Positions 1-7,835 of a stretch of 64,000 nt of DNA are shown here, piece by piece. The position numbers and the translations under genes are program-made. Under the pieces are notes generated by a model. The model did not search any database. It worked only from the letters and a program-made list of their open reading frames with translations, and was not told where the DNA came from. Positions within the stretch are counted from its first letter, which is position 1; the number at the start of each line of letters is the position of its first letter. The stretch lies in NCBI RefSeq assembly GCF_018853445.1, contig NZ_JABELD010000017.1, positions 28,290 through 92,289 on the forward strand, in the 5' to 3' direction. The DNA comes from Acidithiobacillus concretivorus. Its GTDB lineage: Bacteria; Pseudomonadota; Gammaproteobacteria; Acidithiobacillales; Acidithiobacillaceae.

Positions 1-7
1 ACCAATT

Positions 8-745
8 TTGACCCGCACCATTACACTGAAAATCCGCCCTAATCTAGCAGCCCATACTCGCAGACGCGCGCTATCCGGCATTGGCAGCATGGTTGCCGTC
101 CATGCACCAAATCCGTCGCCCGCCCAGATTGTTGACGCGTTAGGCGGGATCCGAGCCGCATGTCGCGCTTCTGGTATCGGTTTTGATACGGTTTATCGCC
201 TGCTTCAGTATGGTGGCGGGACTATTGCGAGCTACAAAAAGCTTGCTGAAGCGGCTGACTTTCGGGTTGTGCTTACCGAAGGCAAAAGTGCGCGCTGGAA
301 AACCCTGCATGCTTCAAAAGATATGACATGGCAAACGCCACCAGAGGTATGGCAAAACGTATTGTCACGCTTAGGTATTCAGCAATTCGATCTGGATCCC
401 TGTTCTCCTGACGATGGACAGAGGTCTATCCCGTGTGTCAATCGCTATGCACTGGCCGATGATGGTTTATCCCGCTCCTGGGGCGATTCTGGCTCTGTGG
501 TATGGGTGAATCCACCGTACGGTAAAGCACTGTCACTATGGATTGATAAAATGGTCGCAGAAGCCATATTGGGGGTTAAAGTGATCGCCCTCGTGCCGGC
601 CAGGACTGGAACGAACTGGTGGCACAAAGCTCTCGAAGGCGGTGGAAAACCGGAGTTTTTACGTGGAAGGTTGCGTTTTGTCGGTCAAGACGGGAAGGCA
701 GGGAACGCGGCGCCGTTCGATTCTGCACTGATTTGGTGGGTGTAG
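8..745 (+). CDS. Phage-type DNA N-6-adenine methyltransferase (Dam-like), 5' end uncertain
   Basis: Probably methylates adenine in DNA and belongs to the phage/plasmid Dam family. Seen: a DPCS motif near residues 130-133 followed about 35 residues later by NPPY (about 168-171), the catalytic loop of N6-adenine methyltransferases. The order of the two, the short length and the stop soon after (ending in LIWWV) fit the compact phage Dam family. The reading frame stays open to the left edge and the only start before residue 30 is TTG at 8. The gene may therefore begin outside the window, or at the ATG at 89. The first 100 residues look like a separate helical DNA-binding part. Family is confident; start is not. 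Confidence 0.8.
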   Translation: MTRTITLKIRPNLAAHTRRRALSGIGSMVAVHAPNPSPAQIVDALGGIRAACRASGIGFDTVYRLLQYGGGTIASYKKLAEAADFRVVLTEGKSARWKTLHASKDMTWQTPPEVWQNVLSRLGIQQFDLDPCSPDDGQRSIPCVNRYALADDGLSRSWGDSGSVVWVNPPYGKALSLWIDKMVAEAILGVKVIALVPARTGTNWWHKALEGGGKPEFLRGRLRFVGQDGKAGNAAPFDSALIWWV

Positions 746-861
746 GCGGATGTGGGTTTACAAAAAACATTTTAATTCAGCACATTGAATTGCTGCTTCA
801 AGCCTTCACATAGAATCTTGAGGTCATTTACCGATTCACTACGGGAAAATGCCCCATCACC

Positions 862-1053
862 TCACTCTGTATTGGTTACATGCTCGATCCGGCACAACCT
901 TTGTTCAAGGACTGCCGCATGTTTGAGCAGCTCCTCTGCAATATTCGCCAAAAGAACATCCTCGGCCTTCGCCAAATCCTGCAGGTCTTGTACAAATAAA
1001 TCAGCCGATTGAGCCGCTTTTTCGAGACGTTCCTTGTCATTTCCGTTCAGCAT
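862..1053 (-). CDS. Small charged helical protein, unknown
   Basis: 63-residue predicted helical protein, rich in Lys, Glu, Asp and Leu, with a run of LAKAEDVLLA-type amphipathic helix and two cysteines missing any zinc spacing. The ATG at 1053 is preceded by a good ribosome site (GGAAAGGGGTG, 5 bases upstream), which is the main reason to believe it. It lies in the same direction as the small cysteine protein upstream and opposite to the methyltransferase. I do not recognise a family. A small cytoplasmic regulator or antitoxin-like protein is possible, but nothing shows this. Confidence 0.45.
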   Translation of the reverse strand: MLNGNDKERLEKAAQSADLFVQDLQDLAKAEDVLLANIAEELLKHAAVLEQRLCRIEHVTNTE

Positions 1054-1140
1054 TTTTCACCCCTTTCCCGAATAGAAACCAGCACCACACTGCCTTTTCA
1101 CGCATCAATGTCAACATCCATTAGACATACATTATAACAA

Positions 1141-1419
1141 TTATAACGCGGCTACTGCCGTTCTATCCCGAAATTTACCGCACACTCTGGGTGCCATAGG
1201 ATAACACGCGGCGCAACCCAGTTCTGGGGTTGTGTCGGGTGGCAACCCTTGGCGGTCCGAAACGGTTTTACCGGTTTCTTCCACCCTCGCCTGTCGGTTT
1301 TTGGTGAGCGCGCAAAAACCCAGACCGCCCAAGGTGGAGCCCGATTCAAAATGCTGGCAATCCTCACAAAAGACCTTGCCGGATTTGCGTAATTCTTCCT
1401 TGGTTAGAAAAAAATGCAT
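1141..1419 (-). CDS. Small cysteine-rich protein, possible zinc-binding
   Basis: 92-residue protein with the cysteine layout C-x2-C-Q-H-F, then G-x-C-A-L, then C-x2-C and finally R-x-C-x-K-F. This pattern (CxxC near the start, a middle Cys, and P-x-R-x-C-x-F at the end) recurs in small proteins of plasmids and integrative elements and probably binds a metal. That is a family impression; no enzymatic residues are seen. Its first ten residues (start MHFFLTKEEL) are echoed by a second, truncated start at 2267, so this gene or its leader was duplicated locally. The upstream sequence lacks a strong Shine-Dalgarno. Confidence 0.5.
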   Translation of the reverse strand: MHFFLTKEELRKSGKVFCEDCQHFESGSTLGGLGFCALTKNRQARVEETGKTVSDRQGLPPDTTPELGCAACYPMAPRVCGKFRDRTAVAAL

Positions 1420-1510
1420 CGTTCAAATCCTGTAGTGAGATGATTTCGAAAGGCAAGGCACATTGCCGTTTTGCCTAGCCTTCTGGGTATGCTTTGATGA
1501 AGTTACCATG

Positions 1511-1575
1511 CCCATTATAACGCCAGTCCTTGCGAAACAGCGAACGCCACAAGCCAATCCAGTCCTCGTCTTCAT
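1511..1575 (-). pseudogene. Fragment related to the 3' end of the AP2-like gene at 3616
   Basis: This stretch matches the last ~60 bases of the gene at 3616-4167 at most positions. Shared blocks include TTATAACG, GCG(A/T)AACAGCGA and CCA(C/A)CAA. The minus-strand translation (EDWIGLWRSLF) aligns with that gene's end (RPDWLVALAV), but the frame then runs on without a stop. It is a decayed partial copy, showing that this part of the island has been duplicated and trimmed. Confidence 0.4.
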
Positions 1576-1644
1576 GCGTCACATACCCCAGATTCTACCC
1601 CTGAGCCCACTTAATCTGACATAGAGCCCTGTGCTCAGCGACAA

Positions 1645-1779
1645 TTATCTTGTCCAGTCGGCAGATACGTCCCCGTTTTCACCCAGGTGTTGATTTGGCG
1701 TTCTCCATTTGTTGTCAGTACCTGCAAAGGGCCGTCTGGCACGATAGGAGGTCTGACGTTCAACAGAGATTTGGGGCAT
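1645..1779 (-). CDS. Possible 44-residue basic peptide
   Basis: Short minus-strand frame starting at ATG 1779 and ending TAA at 1645-1647. A GAGGAA sequence lies eight bases upstream of the ATG. The product is basic and polar (start MPQISVERQTSYRARR) with no hydrophobic segment and no motif I know. It lies in a stretch otherwise made of gene fragments, so it may be the 5' end of a longer gene that was cut off. Low confidence. Confidence 0.3.
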   Translation of the reverse strand: MPQISVERQTSYRARRPFAGTDNKWRTPNQHLGENGDVSADWTR

Positions 1780-1882
1780 GGGGCTATTTCCTCATATCGT
1801 TAAAAAATCGCGCTCATAAGTAGCCAAATAAAATATTGAAAAACGCCCATTGAATTTATTAGGTTTTTTTATGCAAATGCAT

Positions 1883-1904
1883 TGCAAATGCATATGCATT
1901 TGCA
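1883..1904. repeat. Perfect 22-bp palindrome with an extra direct half-copy
   Basis: The half-site TGCAAATGCAT is followed immediately by its exact complement, giving a perfect 22-bp inverted repeat with no spacer. A further direct copy of the same 11-mer begins at 1872, so the half-site occurs three times in 33 bases. It sits just before the IS3 transposase scar. It could be a DNA-binding protein site or a recombination scar; function unknown. Confidence 0.7.
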
Positions 1905-1913
1905 TCTAGGGGG

Positions 1914-2057
1914 TTTGTGGAGCGGCTCTGGCGCAGTGTGAAGCATGAGGATATTTCCCTGCGGGGCTATGCTCATGTACCAGAACTGATGGATGGGCTG
2001 ACTGCCCACTTTGTATTTTACAATAGTCGCGCCCGCATCAGTCCCTTGGCTATCTGA
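1914..2057 (+). pseudogene. IS3-family transposase (orfB) C-terminal remnant
   Basis: Translation in this frame gives FVERLWRSVKHEDISL... ending FYNSRARISPLAI and a stop. This is the familiar end of the DDE integrase domain of IS3-type transposases: the (N)xFxERLWRSxKxE block containing the catalytic Glu, then the YN.R.R...PL motif. No start, no upstream catalytic Asp residues and no terminal inverted repeats are visible, so it is a dead fragment about 48 codons long. It marks past IS activity in this end of the island. Confidence 0.8.
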
Positions 2058-2226
2058 CACCAGATCAGGGATACCTGACAGGGCAAGAGGGCTGTGCCTG
2101 CATTGTGGACCGCTATCCGAAGGGTTGCAGCATGACCATCACTCAGGGACGATTTGGGGCAGCACCATTCTGCTGCAAGGTTAGAAACCAGACTAGCTTA
2201 AACTCTCGCTCATTTGTCTTGGCTCA

Positions 2227-2267
2227 TGGGTCCACCATAATTCTTCTTTGGTCAGGAACAGTTGCAT
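2227..2267 (-). pseudogene. Truncated second copy of the start of the 1419 cysteine-protein gene
   Basis: Minus-strand ATG at 2267 begins MQLFLTKEEL, nearly identical to the MHFFLTKEEL start at 1419. After ten codons the match ends. The bases just before the two ATGs are also similar (a shared ...TCA/TAAGTCCT-like leader). This is a broken paralogue left by a local duplication, probably linked to the IS3 scar between the two copies. Confidence 0.5.
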
Positions 2268-2360
2268 AATTTAAGTCCTTACAACCGGCAGCGAATAGGT
2301 TTTGGAGGATAAGGCATCTTGCCCCATTTCAACATTTTTTTTGCGGTTTTCGCGATCTCG

Positions 2361-3107
2361 CTAGGGGACACACATCCATGCCGCATCCGCCCCTTTCGAA
2401 TCGCCAGCTTCCCGATTCACCTGCACTCCATGTAGCGTCAGTCGATACGTCAAATAGGACTGAATTTTGGGATGCGATAACACCTCCGGATTCAGCACAG
2501 CAAACACATCCCCGATACATCGTGCGGAGATGGTAACCAGCCCGGGGTGTCCTTCAGTCTTGAATCGGATTCCTATCGGCTGCGTAAAATGGTAACCTTC
2601 TGCATCTACCAGCGCGGGATACTCTGCGACATGTGGGCGCAGGTCCACCAAAGCAGCGTCACAACGGACCCCATATAATAAACGATCCACGGTAATGCTT
2701 TCCCGACCACCAGAAATCACCATCTGCTCAAAGCCCGCATCGCGCAACAGCCGTGACCTCCAGTGGTGTACCGTTTCGTAGACGGAGGTTTCCACCGTAT
2801 CCGCACCATACCAAACGCCAAAGGAACCATCGCTGTATCGGCTTACCGTCCAGTTTTTAAATGGAAACCAGATAGCAGCGAACCATTCCGCTTCCTCGAA
2901 GGGTCGGTCAATGGCCGGCGCCTGAGAAGTATAGTGGGGCGGCTTGGCAGAGGCTTCGTACCGCTGTGCCACAGTCCAGTCTTCTGGGTTAACCGACAGA
3001 TCGTTAAACAGGTCTTCCGATACCCGCAAACTGATGATATTGCGAATCAAGGTATGGTGCGTATCCGCCAGGGTAAGACCGTCATAAAATGACTCCGCCA
3101 CAATCAT
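2361..3107 (-). CDS. RES-domain toxin of a RES/Xre toxin-antitoxin module
   Basis: Toxin of the RES family, whose characterised members break down NAD+ in the cytoplasm (family knowledge). The RES signature is seen in the middle: an Arg/Tyr-rich stretch '[20 protein letters not shown]' followed by VYETVHHWR, matching the R...G..YxA....A..E pattern of the fold. The start is set at ATG 3107 because it overlaps the antitoxin stop as ATGA and has a GGGCGG site just upstream. The frame is open about 19 codons further but those lie inside the antitoxin. Translational coupling to the upstream antitoxin is the normal arrangement for this module. A long neighbour-free stretch lies downstream. Confidence 0.85.
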   Translation of the reverse strand: MIVAESFYDGLTLADTHHTLIRNIISLRVSEDLFNDLSVNPEDWTVAQRYEASAKPPHYTSQAPAIDRPFEEAEWFAAIWFPFKNWTVSRYSDGSFGVWYGADTVETSVYETVHHWRSRLLRDAGFEQMVISGGRESITVDRLLYGVRCDAALVDLRPHVAEYPALVDAEGYHFTQPIGIRFKTEGHPGLVTISARCIGDVFAVLNPEVLSHPKIQSYLTYRLTLHGVQVNREAGDSKGADAAWMCVP

Positions 3108-3505
3108 CCGCCCCTGGCATGATCCAGGTAGGCTCGCACCATCAACAATCCGGTAAATCCCCACTCGCGGACCACTTCTACGGGAGTCCGATAATCGAAC
3201 GCACGGTTACGGGTGGTCATCCACTGATAAGCCAAATCCCGGTCATGTGGAAACAGTAATCGCAGATTTTTATGGATAGCGAGTAAATGGCCCGCACGTT
3301 CTAGCAGATCCCTATTTGCGCCTAAGGGTTCTCCTTTGCGATACCGACTGAGGGCTGCGCGGTTCTCGGCCGCCAAACCCAGTAAGGCAAGTTGCCCTTC
3401 ATTGTCCACCATCCAGAGCTCAAAGGCCTTCATGAGCATCTTTGCCAAGACTATGCGATCGTGGATTTTGTTTTCTCTGTCTGAGATGACTGCGGTTTGC
3501 GTCAT
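3104..3505 (-). CDS. Xre/MbcA/ParS-type antitoxin partner of the RES toxin
   Basis: 133-residue antitoxin. The C-terminal part ([18 protein letters not shown]..., then [11 protein letters not shown]) matches the DUF2384 toxin-binding domain, whose C-terminus plugs the toxin's NAD+ site in this family. The N-terminal half holds a helix-turn-helix-like region around '[20 protein letters not shown]'. It is transcribed first and overlaps the toxin by 4 bases. Such antitoxins usually autorepress the operon; the AT-rich stretch upstream of 3505 is the expected site, but I could not pick an operator. Confidence 0.85.
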   Translation of the reverse strand: MTQTAVISDRENKIHDRIVLAKMLMKAFELWMVDNEGQLALLGLAAENRAALSRYRKGEPLGANRDLLERAGHLLAIHKNLRLLFPHDRDLAYQWMTTRNRAFDYRTPVEVVREWGFTGLLMVRAYLDHARGG

Positions 3506-3615
3506 GAGCGATCCCCCACTTCATGAAACAACTATAACAAATAATGCTGCATCTGCAACTACCTTGGTCTTCTTGGAATGGTCCACGCGTCAGCTGCAGT
3601 AGTGCAGTAAGCCCG

Positions 3616-4167
3616 TTATAACGTTAAACCGTGCGTAACAGCGAGTGCCACCAACCAGTCCGGACGTTCTGGAACCGTGTCCGGAACCGGTTCACCGTCA
3701 TGCCGCTGGCGTTCGGCAATCGCCAATCTCCAGGCACATTCATAGCCATATTTCCACACCGAGTAAGAGCGCACCCGCTGCTTGCCATTCACCATGAATT
3801 TGGCCTCCCAGTAGATCCGGGAAATACTGCCGTCCGCAGTGTAATCATGGCATAACCGCACCCCAATTTTTCCTGATCGGTTGCGGCTATACGTCGTAAA
3901 ATGGCCGTTTCCATCCCGCTGTCTGGGCTGAATGTCCAGTTCTGCCATTTTTTCATCCCGCCATGTTCGAGCAGCGATGCGCGCTGCTTCGTAACCATTA
4001 TGCGCGGAGTCAGAAAAGAGCTTGCTGGCATCCGGTTTTTTCGATCCTGGGCGATACAGCCTTACCCACCACCCTTTCGATTTCGCATAATCCAGTCGGG
4101 TCATTCCATAATCTGCTTCGGAGTTGCTGGCAGTTTCCTGTGGCATTTTTCCCCGTTCTATCGACAT
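3616..4167 (-). CDS. AP2/ERF-like DNA-binding protein (tentative)
   Basis: About 183 residues. Two similar blocks can be seen. The first, 'WWVRLYRPGSKK...' to 'EAARIAARTWRDEK', and the second, 'GVRLCHDY...YWEAKFMVNGKQ' to 'ECAWRLAIAERQ', each run from a GVR/WVR beta strand to an Ala-rich helix. This is the layout of AP2-type domains found in phage and mobile-element proteins. The assignment is by pattern only. Start is ambiguous: TTG 4173, ATG 4167, or ATG 4146, which has GGGGA close upstream. It follows the P-loop gene by about 35 bases and probably shares its transcript. A decayed copy of its 3' end lies at 1511-1575. Confidence 0.5.
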   Translation of the reverse strand: MSIERGKMPQETASNSEADYGMTRLDYAKSKGWWVRLYRPGSKKPDASKLFSDSAHNGYEAARIAARTWRDEKMAELDIQPRQRDGNGHFTTYSRNRSGKIGVRLCHDYTADGSISRIYWEAKFMVNGKQRVRSYSVWKYGYECAWRLAIAERQRHDGEPVPDTVPERPDWLVALAVTHGLTL

Positions 4168-4202
4168 GTCCAATTCTTTACACGGAAAATAGATAACCGT
4201 TT

Positions 4203-4709
4203 TTAGTCAGATGTATACCCTTCTGCATCTAGCAGGTTCAGATAATGCGCCTGACTTTGGATGGTCTGCAGTTCATGGCGAATTTGTTCGCCACCGACGC
4301 CCTTACTTCTGGACAGAAGAACAAACAGGCTTTCCGGCGCAAAATACTGGATGACAACCCCCTTGACACCCAATGCTCTGAGCGTCTGAATATCCCAGCA
4401 GAATTGAGCATCATCCAAATTTTTGCCGTCCAATATGATCACGGCGTGATGCAGGGCTGCTTTCACCGTGTTGAGCCATTGTGTTTGGTTCCTGGCAGAT
4501 GCTTCGGGCGTTTGGATGATCGCTATATCCAGTGTGCTGTACTTTTTCTGCATCTGCTGCGCCCAGGTGCTTTTTCCGGAAGCCGTGACCCCGATCGTGA
4601 TAATCACCAAAGGGTTTTGCAACGATGCCTCAGAGGACAGAGGACGTTTTTTTAAAGATGTAACGGTCATGCAGGTTGCAACTTTTTTATGAATGGAGGG
4701 CTTTCGCAT
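4203..4709 (-). CDS. Small P-loop kinase/ATPase (polynucleotide-kinase-like)
   Basis: P-loop NTPase with a clear Walker A GVTASGKST. The GxxxSGKST form and the downstream 'VIILDGKNLDD' and an Arg-containing 'LLSRSKGVGGEQIRHE' lid region resemble small metabolite or polynucleotide kinases of the AAA_33 type (family inference). Length of about 168 residues is usual for that group. The frame begins at a TTG at 4766, but that overlaps the gene upstream. ATG 4709 is the first with an upstream GAGG, and ATG 4670 is also possible. It is the penultimate gene of the minus-strand operon that begins with the EcsC-like gene. Substrate unknown. Confidence 0.6.
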   Translation of the reverse strand: MRKPSIHKKVATCMTVTSLKKRPLSSEASLQNPLVIITIGVTASGKSTWAQQMQKKYSTLDIAIIQTPEASARNQTQWLNTVKAALHHAVIILDGKNLDDAQFCWDIQTLRALGVKGVVIQYFAPESLFVLLSRSKGVGGEQIRHELQTIQSQAHYLNLLDAEGYTSD

Positions 4710-4755
4710 CGTAGCATAAAGTTGCCTCTTTTTTACGAACCATAGGATTTTCCCA

Positions 4756-4962
4756 TCATCTTGCAAACAAAGAGATCAGGCCCATGATCTGCGCCCAAGA
4801 ATTCTCCATAGGCCAAAGGAATTCAGATTGGTTTACGCGCCTACCATACATCATCACGGACCAATGAACATGATGCCGTCCAAGAATGGAGCGGCACTGG
4901 AACCGCCCTATTACGCCACTTTTCGAGAGGTGGAAGCCACCAGCCTGTCGCAGATCACGCAT
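4756..4962 (-). CDS. Possible 68-residue basic protein, unknown
   Basis: Frame from ATG 4962 to a stop at 4756, with ACGGAG eight bases before the ATG. The product is rich in Arg, His, Trp and Met (for example GRHHVHWSVMMYGRR) and has no motif I recognise. It fills the gap between the 337-residue gene and the P-loop gene on the same strand, which argues mildly for a real gene. Composition is odd enough that it could be a chance frame. Confidence 0.35.
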   Translation of the reverse strand: MRDLRQAGGFHLSKSGVIGRFQCRSILGRHHVHWSVMMYGRRVNQSEFLWPMENSWAQIMGLISLFAR

Positions 4963-5021
4963 AATCAACTCCGTTGGGTGAATGCACGCCCTCCGGATTG
5001 CTCACAGGCTGACCCATTCCA

Positions 5022-6035
5022 TTAGTGCTGCACTCGGGATATTTCACCCGCCTCATAGTCCTGAAACATGAGGCCCATGACACCCGATTCTTGGAGTAAA
5101 TCGAATATCCGCTCAATGACATCCGCACGGGTCTGATCCAACTGTTTCCAGGGGATATAGAGTGCCCCATATTCCTGGGTGGCATCATAAAGTTCCAGCG
5201 TGAGCCCTTCCATAATCGGGTGATCCTGCAGACGGGCGAGAATATTGCCCGACTTTTCCCCAACCACTCGGTTCACAAATTCCTCCAGAACGATATCCTG
5301 ATATTCCTGTGCCCCTTCGCGAACCGCAAACACCATTCGACCCGGATATCCCAGCACGCTCTGCTGCCTATTCAGTCCCAACACGGCCAGATCCGATTGT
5401 TCCGTCCAGTTTTGAATGCGGCGCACAAAGTCATCCGAAGGTAACTCCCAAGCCACACAATGCCCTGGCATTTGCGCGGAGTAGCTGACAATCCCGATGA
5501 AGCAAATATAGGGATGCGTGCCTTCGGCATAGGCTTGTGTACTGAGCAAGGTGGCGGCTTCCCGATAGTCCTGGCCCAGTGCCGTATGGAGGCGAAACAC
5601 TTCTACCGGAGACATATTCAGCAGTTGCCCACCATCTACGGGGGCGGGATAAAAGGTAACCTTGGCATTTGCGCAGACAAGTCCGTGCGTAAAAAAGGAA
5701 GCCGCAGCCCGTTCTGCCGAAAATCCCTGAATGGATTCTGGATGCCGTACCGGTACGGCAAACAGGGTGCTGACCTGTCCTTCTTCGGTCAGGAACATTT
5801 CTGCCCGTTCCCGCGCATAATCCCAGAAATCTTCAGAGGCTTCCGGATCCTTTTCATACAGCAGCAGGGAGATGGTTTGCAGGGTTTCTTCATCCTCTTC
5901 GACGAGTAATGCGTCCACGGCTTCCCCCAACTGGGGTTCCACAGAAAATTCATTGTCCAGCAGATAGCGCGTTGCCAATGCGGTGATGGCGAGCGCTTGC
6001 GGGGAGGCCACATTACTGCCAGTAGAGGCTTTCAT
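5022..6035 (-). CDS. 337-residue acidic protein of unknown function
   Basis: Large soluble protein, Glu/Asp-rich, no signal peptide and no membrane segment. The N-terminus is helical and acidic (LVEEDEETLQTISLLLYEKDPEASEDFWDY region). The middle has beta-rich stretches (TLFAVPVRHPES, TFYPAPVDGG, ICFIGIVSY). No catalytic motif recognised; it is loosely reminiscent of DUF2863-type proteins, but I would not name it. It starts only four bases after the H-NS-like gene's stop, so the two are almost certainly co-translated, suggesting a functional tie to that nucleoid protein or to the EcsC-like gene upstream. Confidence 0.75.
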   Translation of the reverse strand: MKASTGSNVASPQALAITALATRYLLDNEFSVEPQLGEAVDALLVEEDEETLQTISLLLYEKDPEASEDFWDYARERAEMFLTEEGQVSTLFAVPVRHPESIQGFSAERAAASFFTHGLVCANAKVTFYPAPVDGGQLLNMSPVEVFRLHTALGQDYREAATLLSTQAYAEGTHPYICFIGIVSYSAQMPGHCVAWELPSDDFVRRIQNWTEQSDLAVLGLNRQQSVLGYPGRMVFAVREGAQEYQDIVLEEFVNRVVGEKSGNILARLQDHPIMEGLTLELYDATQEYGALYIPWKQLDQTRADVIERIFDLLQESGVMGLMFQDYEAGEISRVQH

Positions 6036-6039
6036 CGAT

Positions 6040-6366
6040 TCAACCTGCCACTATTTTGCAGGCTTGTTGGGCTTCTTCACTCAACTCCTTGAACCAGGCA
6101 GGTTTGGGTCCTGCTCCTTTCCAGACTAGATTGGGATCCGTTGGATGCTGATACCAAAAGGCTGGGGACTTGCGCACGCGACGCGTTTTCTGCGGTTCAG
6201 AAGGAACCAGTTTCAGGAGGTCCTTGGCGCTCAATCCCAAGTCCTCGACGATCCGGCGTATTTCTGCCAATCCTTCGTCCTTGGCTTTTTTGAGAAGCTC
6301 CTCTACCCGTTTATCAGCGGCTTCTTTGGCTTTCTTGGCGGCTTCCAATTCTTGCAAGATGCTCAT
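6040..6366 (-). CDS. H-NS-family nucleoid-associated protein
   Basis: 108 residues. Residues 1-40 form a Lys/Glu/Ala-rich coiled coil used by the family for dimer and oligomer formation. The C-terminal part holds the H-NS DNA-binding signature: 'HPTDPNLVWKGAGPKPAW' at about 74-91, matching the (Y)xDP..G..W.G.G..P.W consensus. Likely silences AT-rich foreign DNA, and mobile elements often carry such stealth proteins to reduce their fitness cost (established for the family). The ATG at 6366 has AGAGAG upstream. Sits between the EcsC-like gene and the unknown 337-residue gene. Confidence 0.88.
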   Translation of the reverse strand: MSILQELEAAKKAKEAADKRVEELLKKAKDEGLAEIRRIVEDLGLSAKDLLKLVPSEPQKTRRVRKSPAFWYQHPTDPNLVWKGAGPKPAWFKELSEEAQQACKIVAG

Positions 6367-6390
6367 GGTTTCGTTCTCTCTGGGTGGGCG

Positions 6391-6498
6391 TTAATGGGCC
6401 TGCTTCCGTTCCCATCGGGGATGCAGCAGTTCGGTGACTATTTCAACCTCATTGAGGGCTGTGGTCACGACAAGGGTGACGACGCAGTTTTTCTTCAT
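6391..6498 (-). CDS. Possible 35-residue leader peptide between EcsC-like and H-NS-like genes
   Basis: Tiny frame from ATG 6498 to TAA at 6391, beginning 10 bases after the EcsC-like stop and ending 24 bases before the H-NS start. Product MKKNCVVTLVVTTALNEVEI... then a basic tail. There is only a weak AGAAAACG site upstream. Could be a leader or translational-coupling peptide, or chance. Confidence 0.25.
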   Translation of the reverse strand: MKKNCVVTLVVTTALNEVEIVTELLHPRWERKQAH

Positions 6499-6508
6499 GT
6501 CGTTTTCT

Positions 6509-7180
6509 CTATTCATCGGAGTAGGTTACCCCCTCGGTAATAAACATCTTCTTGGCTGTTTTGCCGATCATCCGCGTCGTCACAGAGTCAAAAGCCCCAC
6601 TAATTGCTCCACCAAGGAAGGGCACGAGTTTCCCCATATTGATGAGGCCTGTACTTCCCGCTTTTGTGACCAGCCGAAACCCTACCGCCTGATTGATTTT
6701 CATCAAAATCGTTCCGGGAATTTTTTTAATGGCGGATTCGGCGACTTTCACGCCGAACTTTATGCCAAAATCTTTGGCGATGTCGGCAATCGAATTACCG
6801 GTCAAAGCCATGTATACAAATGTTTTCACCTGATCCTGTTGCAAGTTATAGCCGCCCATATGCGCAATGGCCGCTGACATTCGTATTTGTATGAACACTA
6901 CAGCGGCGATATTTGCCGGTATGGCCACGGGCAGCGTAATCAATCCACCCATCCCCGATAAAAATCCGGCAGTGCCCGCTTTGGCTATCTGCCAACTGAT
7001 GAGGCTCTCGGCCGCTTTCTCAGGATCTCCGTCATTTTTCTGAAGATAATCTTCTGCAAGTTCTATGGCTGTTTCCAAACCCAATCCGCCAGTTGTGGCT
7101 TTTTCATAGGCGTAATCCAGCACTTTCATCATGTTGGATTTTTCGTCTTGATTATCGGTACGTGTCACCATGTTGAACAT
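6509..7180 (-). CDS. EcsC-family membrane-associated protein
   Basis: About 223 residues from ATG 7180, chosen for AGAGAG seven bases upstream; longer forms run through a non-coding-looking leader. The EcsC signature is clear: 'YEKATTGGLGLETAIELAEDYL', 'GTAGFLSGMGGLITLPVAIPANIA', 'AIAHMGGYNL', and 'KINQAVGFRLVTKAG' ending in a Gly-rich 'LVPFLGGAISGAFDSVTT'. The central Gly/Ala/Leu stretch may insert into or lie on the membrane. EcsC proteins are named from the B. subtilis ecs operon, but their biochemical role is unclear. It is the first gene of a minus-strand operon with the H-NS-like gene. Confidence 0.85.
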   Translation of the reverse strand: MFNMVTRTDNQDEKSNMMKVLDYAYEKATTGGLGLETAIELAEDYLQKNDGDPEKAAESLISWQIAKAGTAGFLSGMGGLITLPVAIPANIAAVVFIQIRMSAAIAHMGGYNLQQDQVKTFVYMALTGNSIADIAKDFGIKFGVKVAESAIKKIPGTILMKINQAVGFRLVTKAGSTGLINMGKLVPFLGGAISGAFDSVTTRMIGKTAKKMFITEGVTYSDE

Positions 7181-7667
7181 TGCATGCTCTCTATTCATAA
7201 AAAAGAAGGCTATTCGATGTTTTGAATGGGTGGAATGGAGACCGCAGACCATGCTTCTGGGGCCGCGCCAATCGCTGGCGCAACTACTGTGTGCGTCCAT
7301 CATACCACAACTTCTAGGTAAAGAATTGGCGCGGAACTACATGGTTCCACACGATATTTTTTGGCCTACAAGGTGTAGTATCGGGGTCAGTTCACGTGCA
7401 GCATATGACGTCCTACTCACCCCTTCCCGTGTCCCATGGGTTCCGGATCTACCCACTCGATCTGTCGAGGAACCCTATTTCTTTCAATTGGTTATATTTT
7501 ATCATATACAACTGAAATGGGAAGATTTATCAAGGTGCCTATCTGTATGAAATGGATACATCAGCAACAAAACAATCGTGGTAATAACACCTGTAGAAAT
7601 AAAAATGGTTTCTACACTATGAAAATTCTGTTGATATGAAAAAAAGTAATGGCCGCTATCGCCAGCA
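7181..7667. other. Gene-poor spacer, about 490 bases
   Basis: Holds the probable promoter region of the EcsC-like operon and the tail of the broken small membrane-protein locus. In a minus-strand frame ending at 7502, a hydrophobic segment (TIFISTGVITTIVLLLMYPF) continues from the small gene at 7668-7775 but in another frame. Nothing else coding was seen. Confidence 0.4.
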
Positions 7668-7775
7668 TCAAAACAACCGGTAAATGGCGATAGAAAATCG
7701 CCATTGTCGGTAAACATCCTGAAAACGAATCAATTCTTGATATTTTAAAAAGTCTGCTTTTTTGTCATAAGACAT
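7668..7775 (-). pseudogene. 5' part of a frameshifted small membrane-protein gene
   Basis: ATG 7775 with AAAGGA upstream starts MSYDKKADFLKYQELIRF and stops after 35 codons. Sequence in the other two frames just beyond gives clear membrane segments (HLPVVLMLAIAAITFF, then GVITTIVLLLMYPF). This suggests the original gene was longer and has been broken by small indels. The break falls at a 9-bp perfect hairpin (7683-7705). It follows the lipoprotein genes on the same strand by 60 bases, as the last member of that operon. Alternatively the hairpin could drive frameshifting. Confidence 0.4.
7683..7705. repeat. Perfect 9-bp stem-loop inside the broken membrane gene
   Basis: AATGGCGAT and ATCGCCATT flank a 5-base AGAAA loop. 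No T-run follows, so it is not an obvious terminator. It lies exactly where the reading frame of the small membrane gene breaks. Confidence 0.6.
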
Positions 7776-7835
7776 GAAATAAATCCTTTATTTATTTGAG
7801 TTACTTAACGTGAAAATATGTGTTTTCTGTGATTA

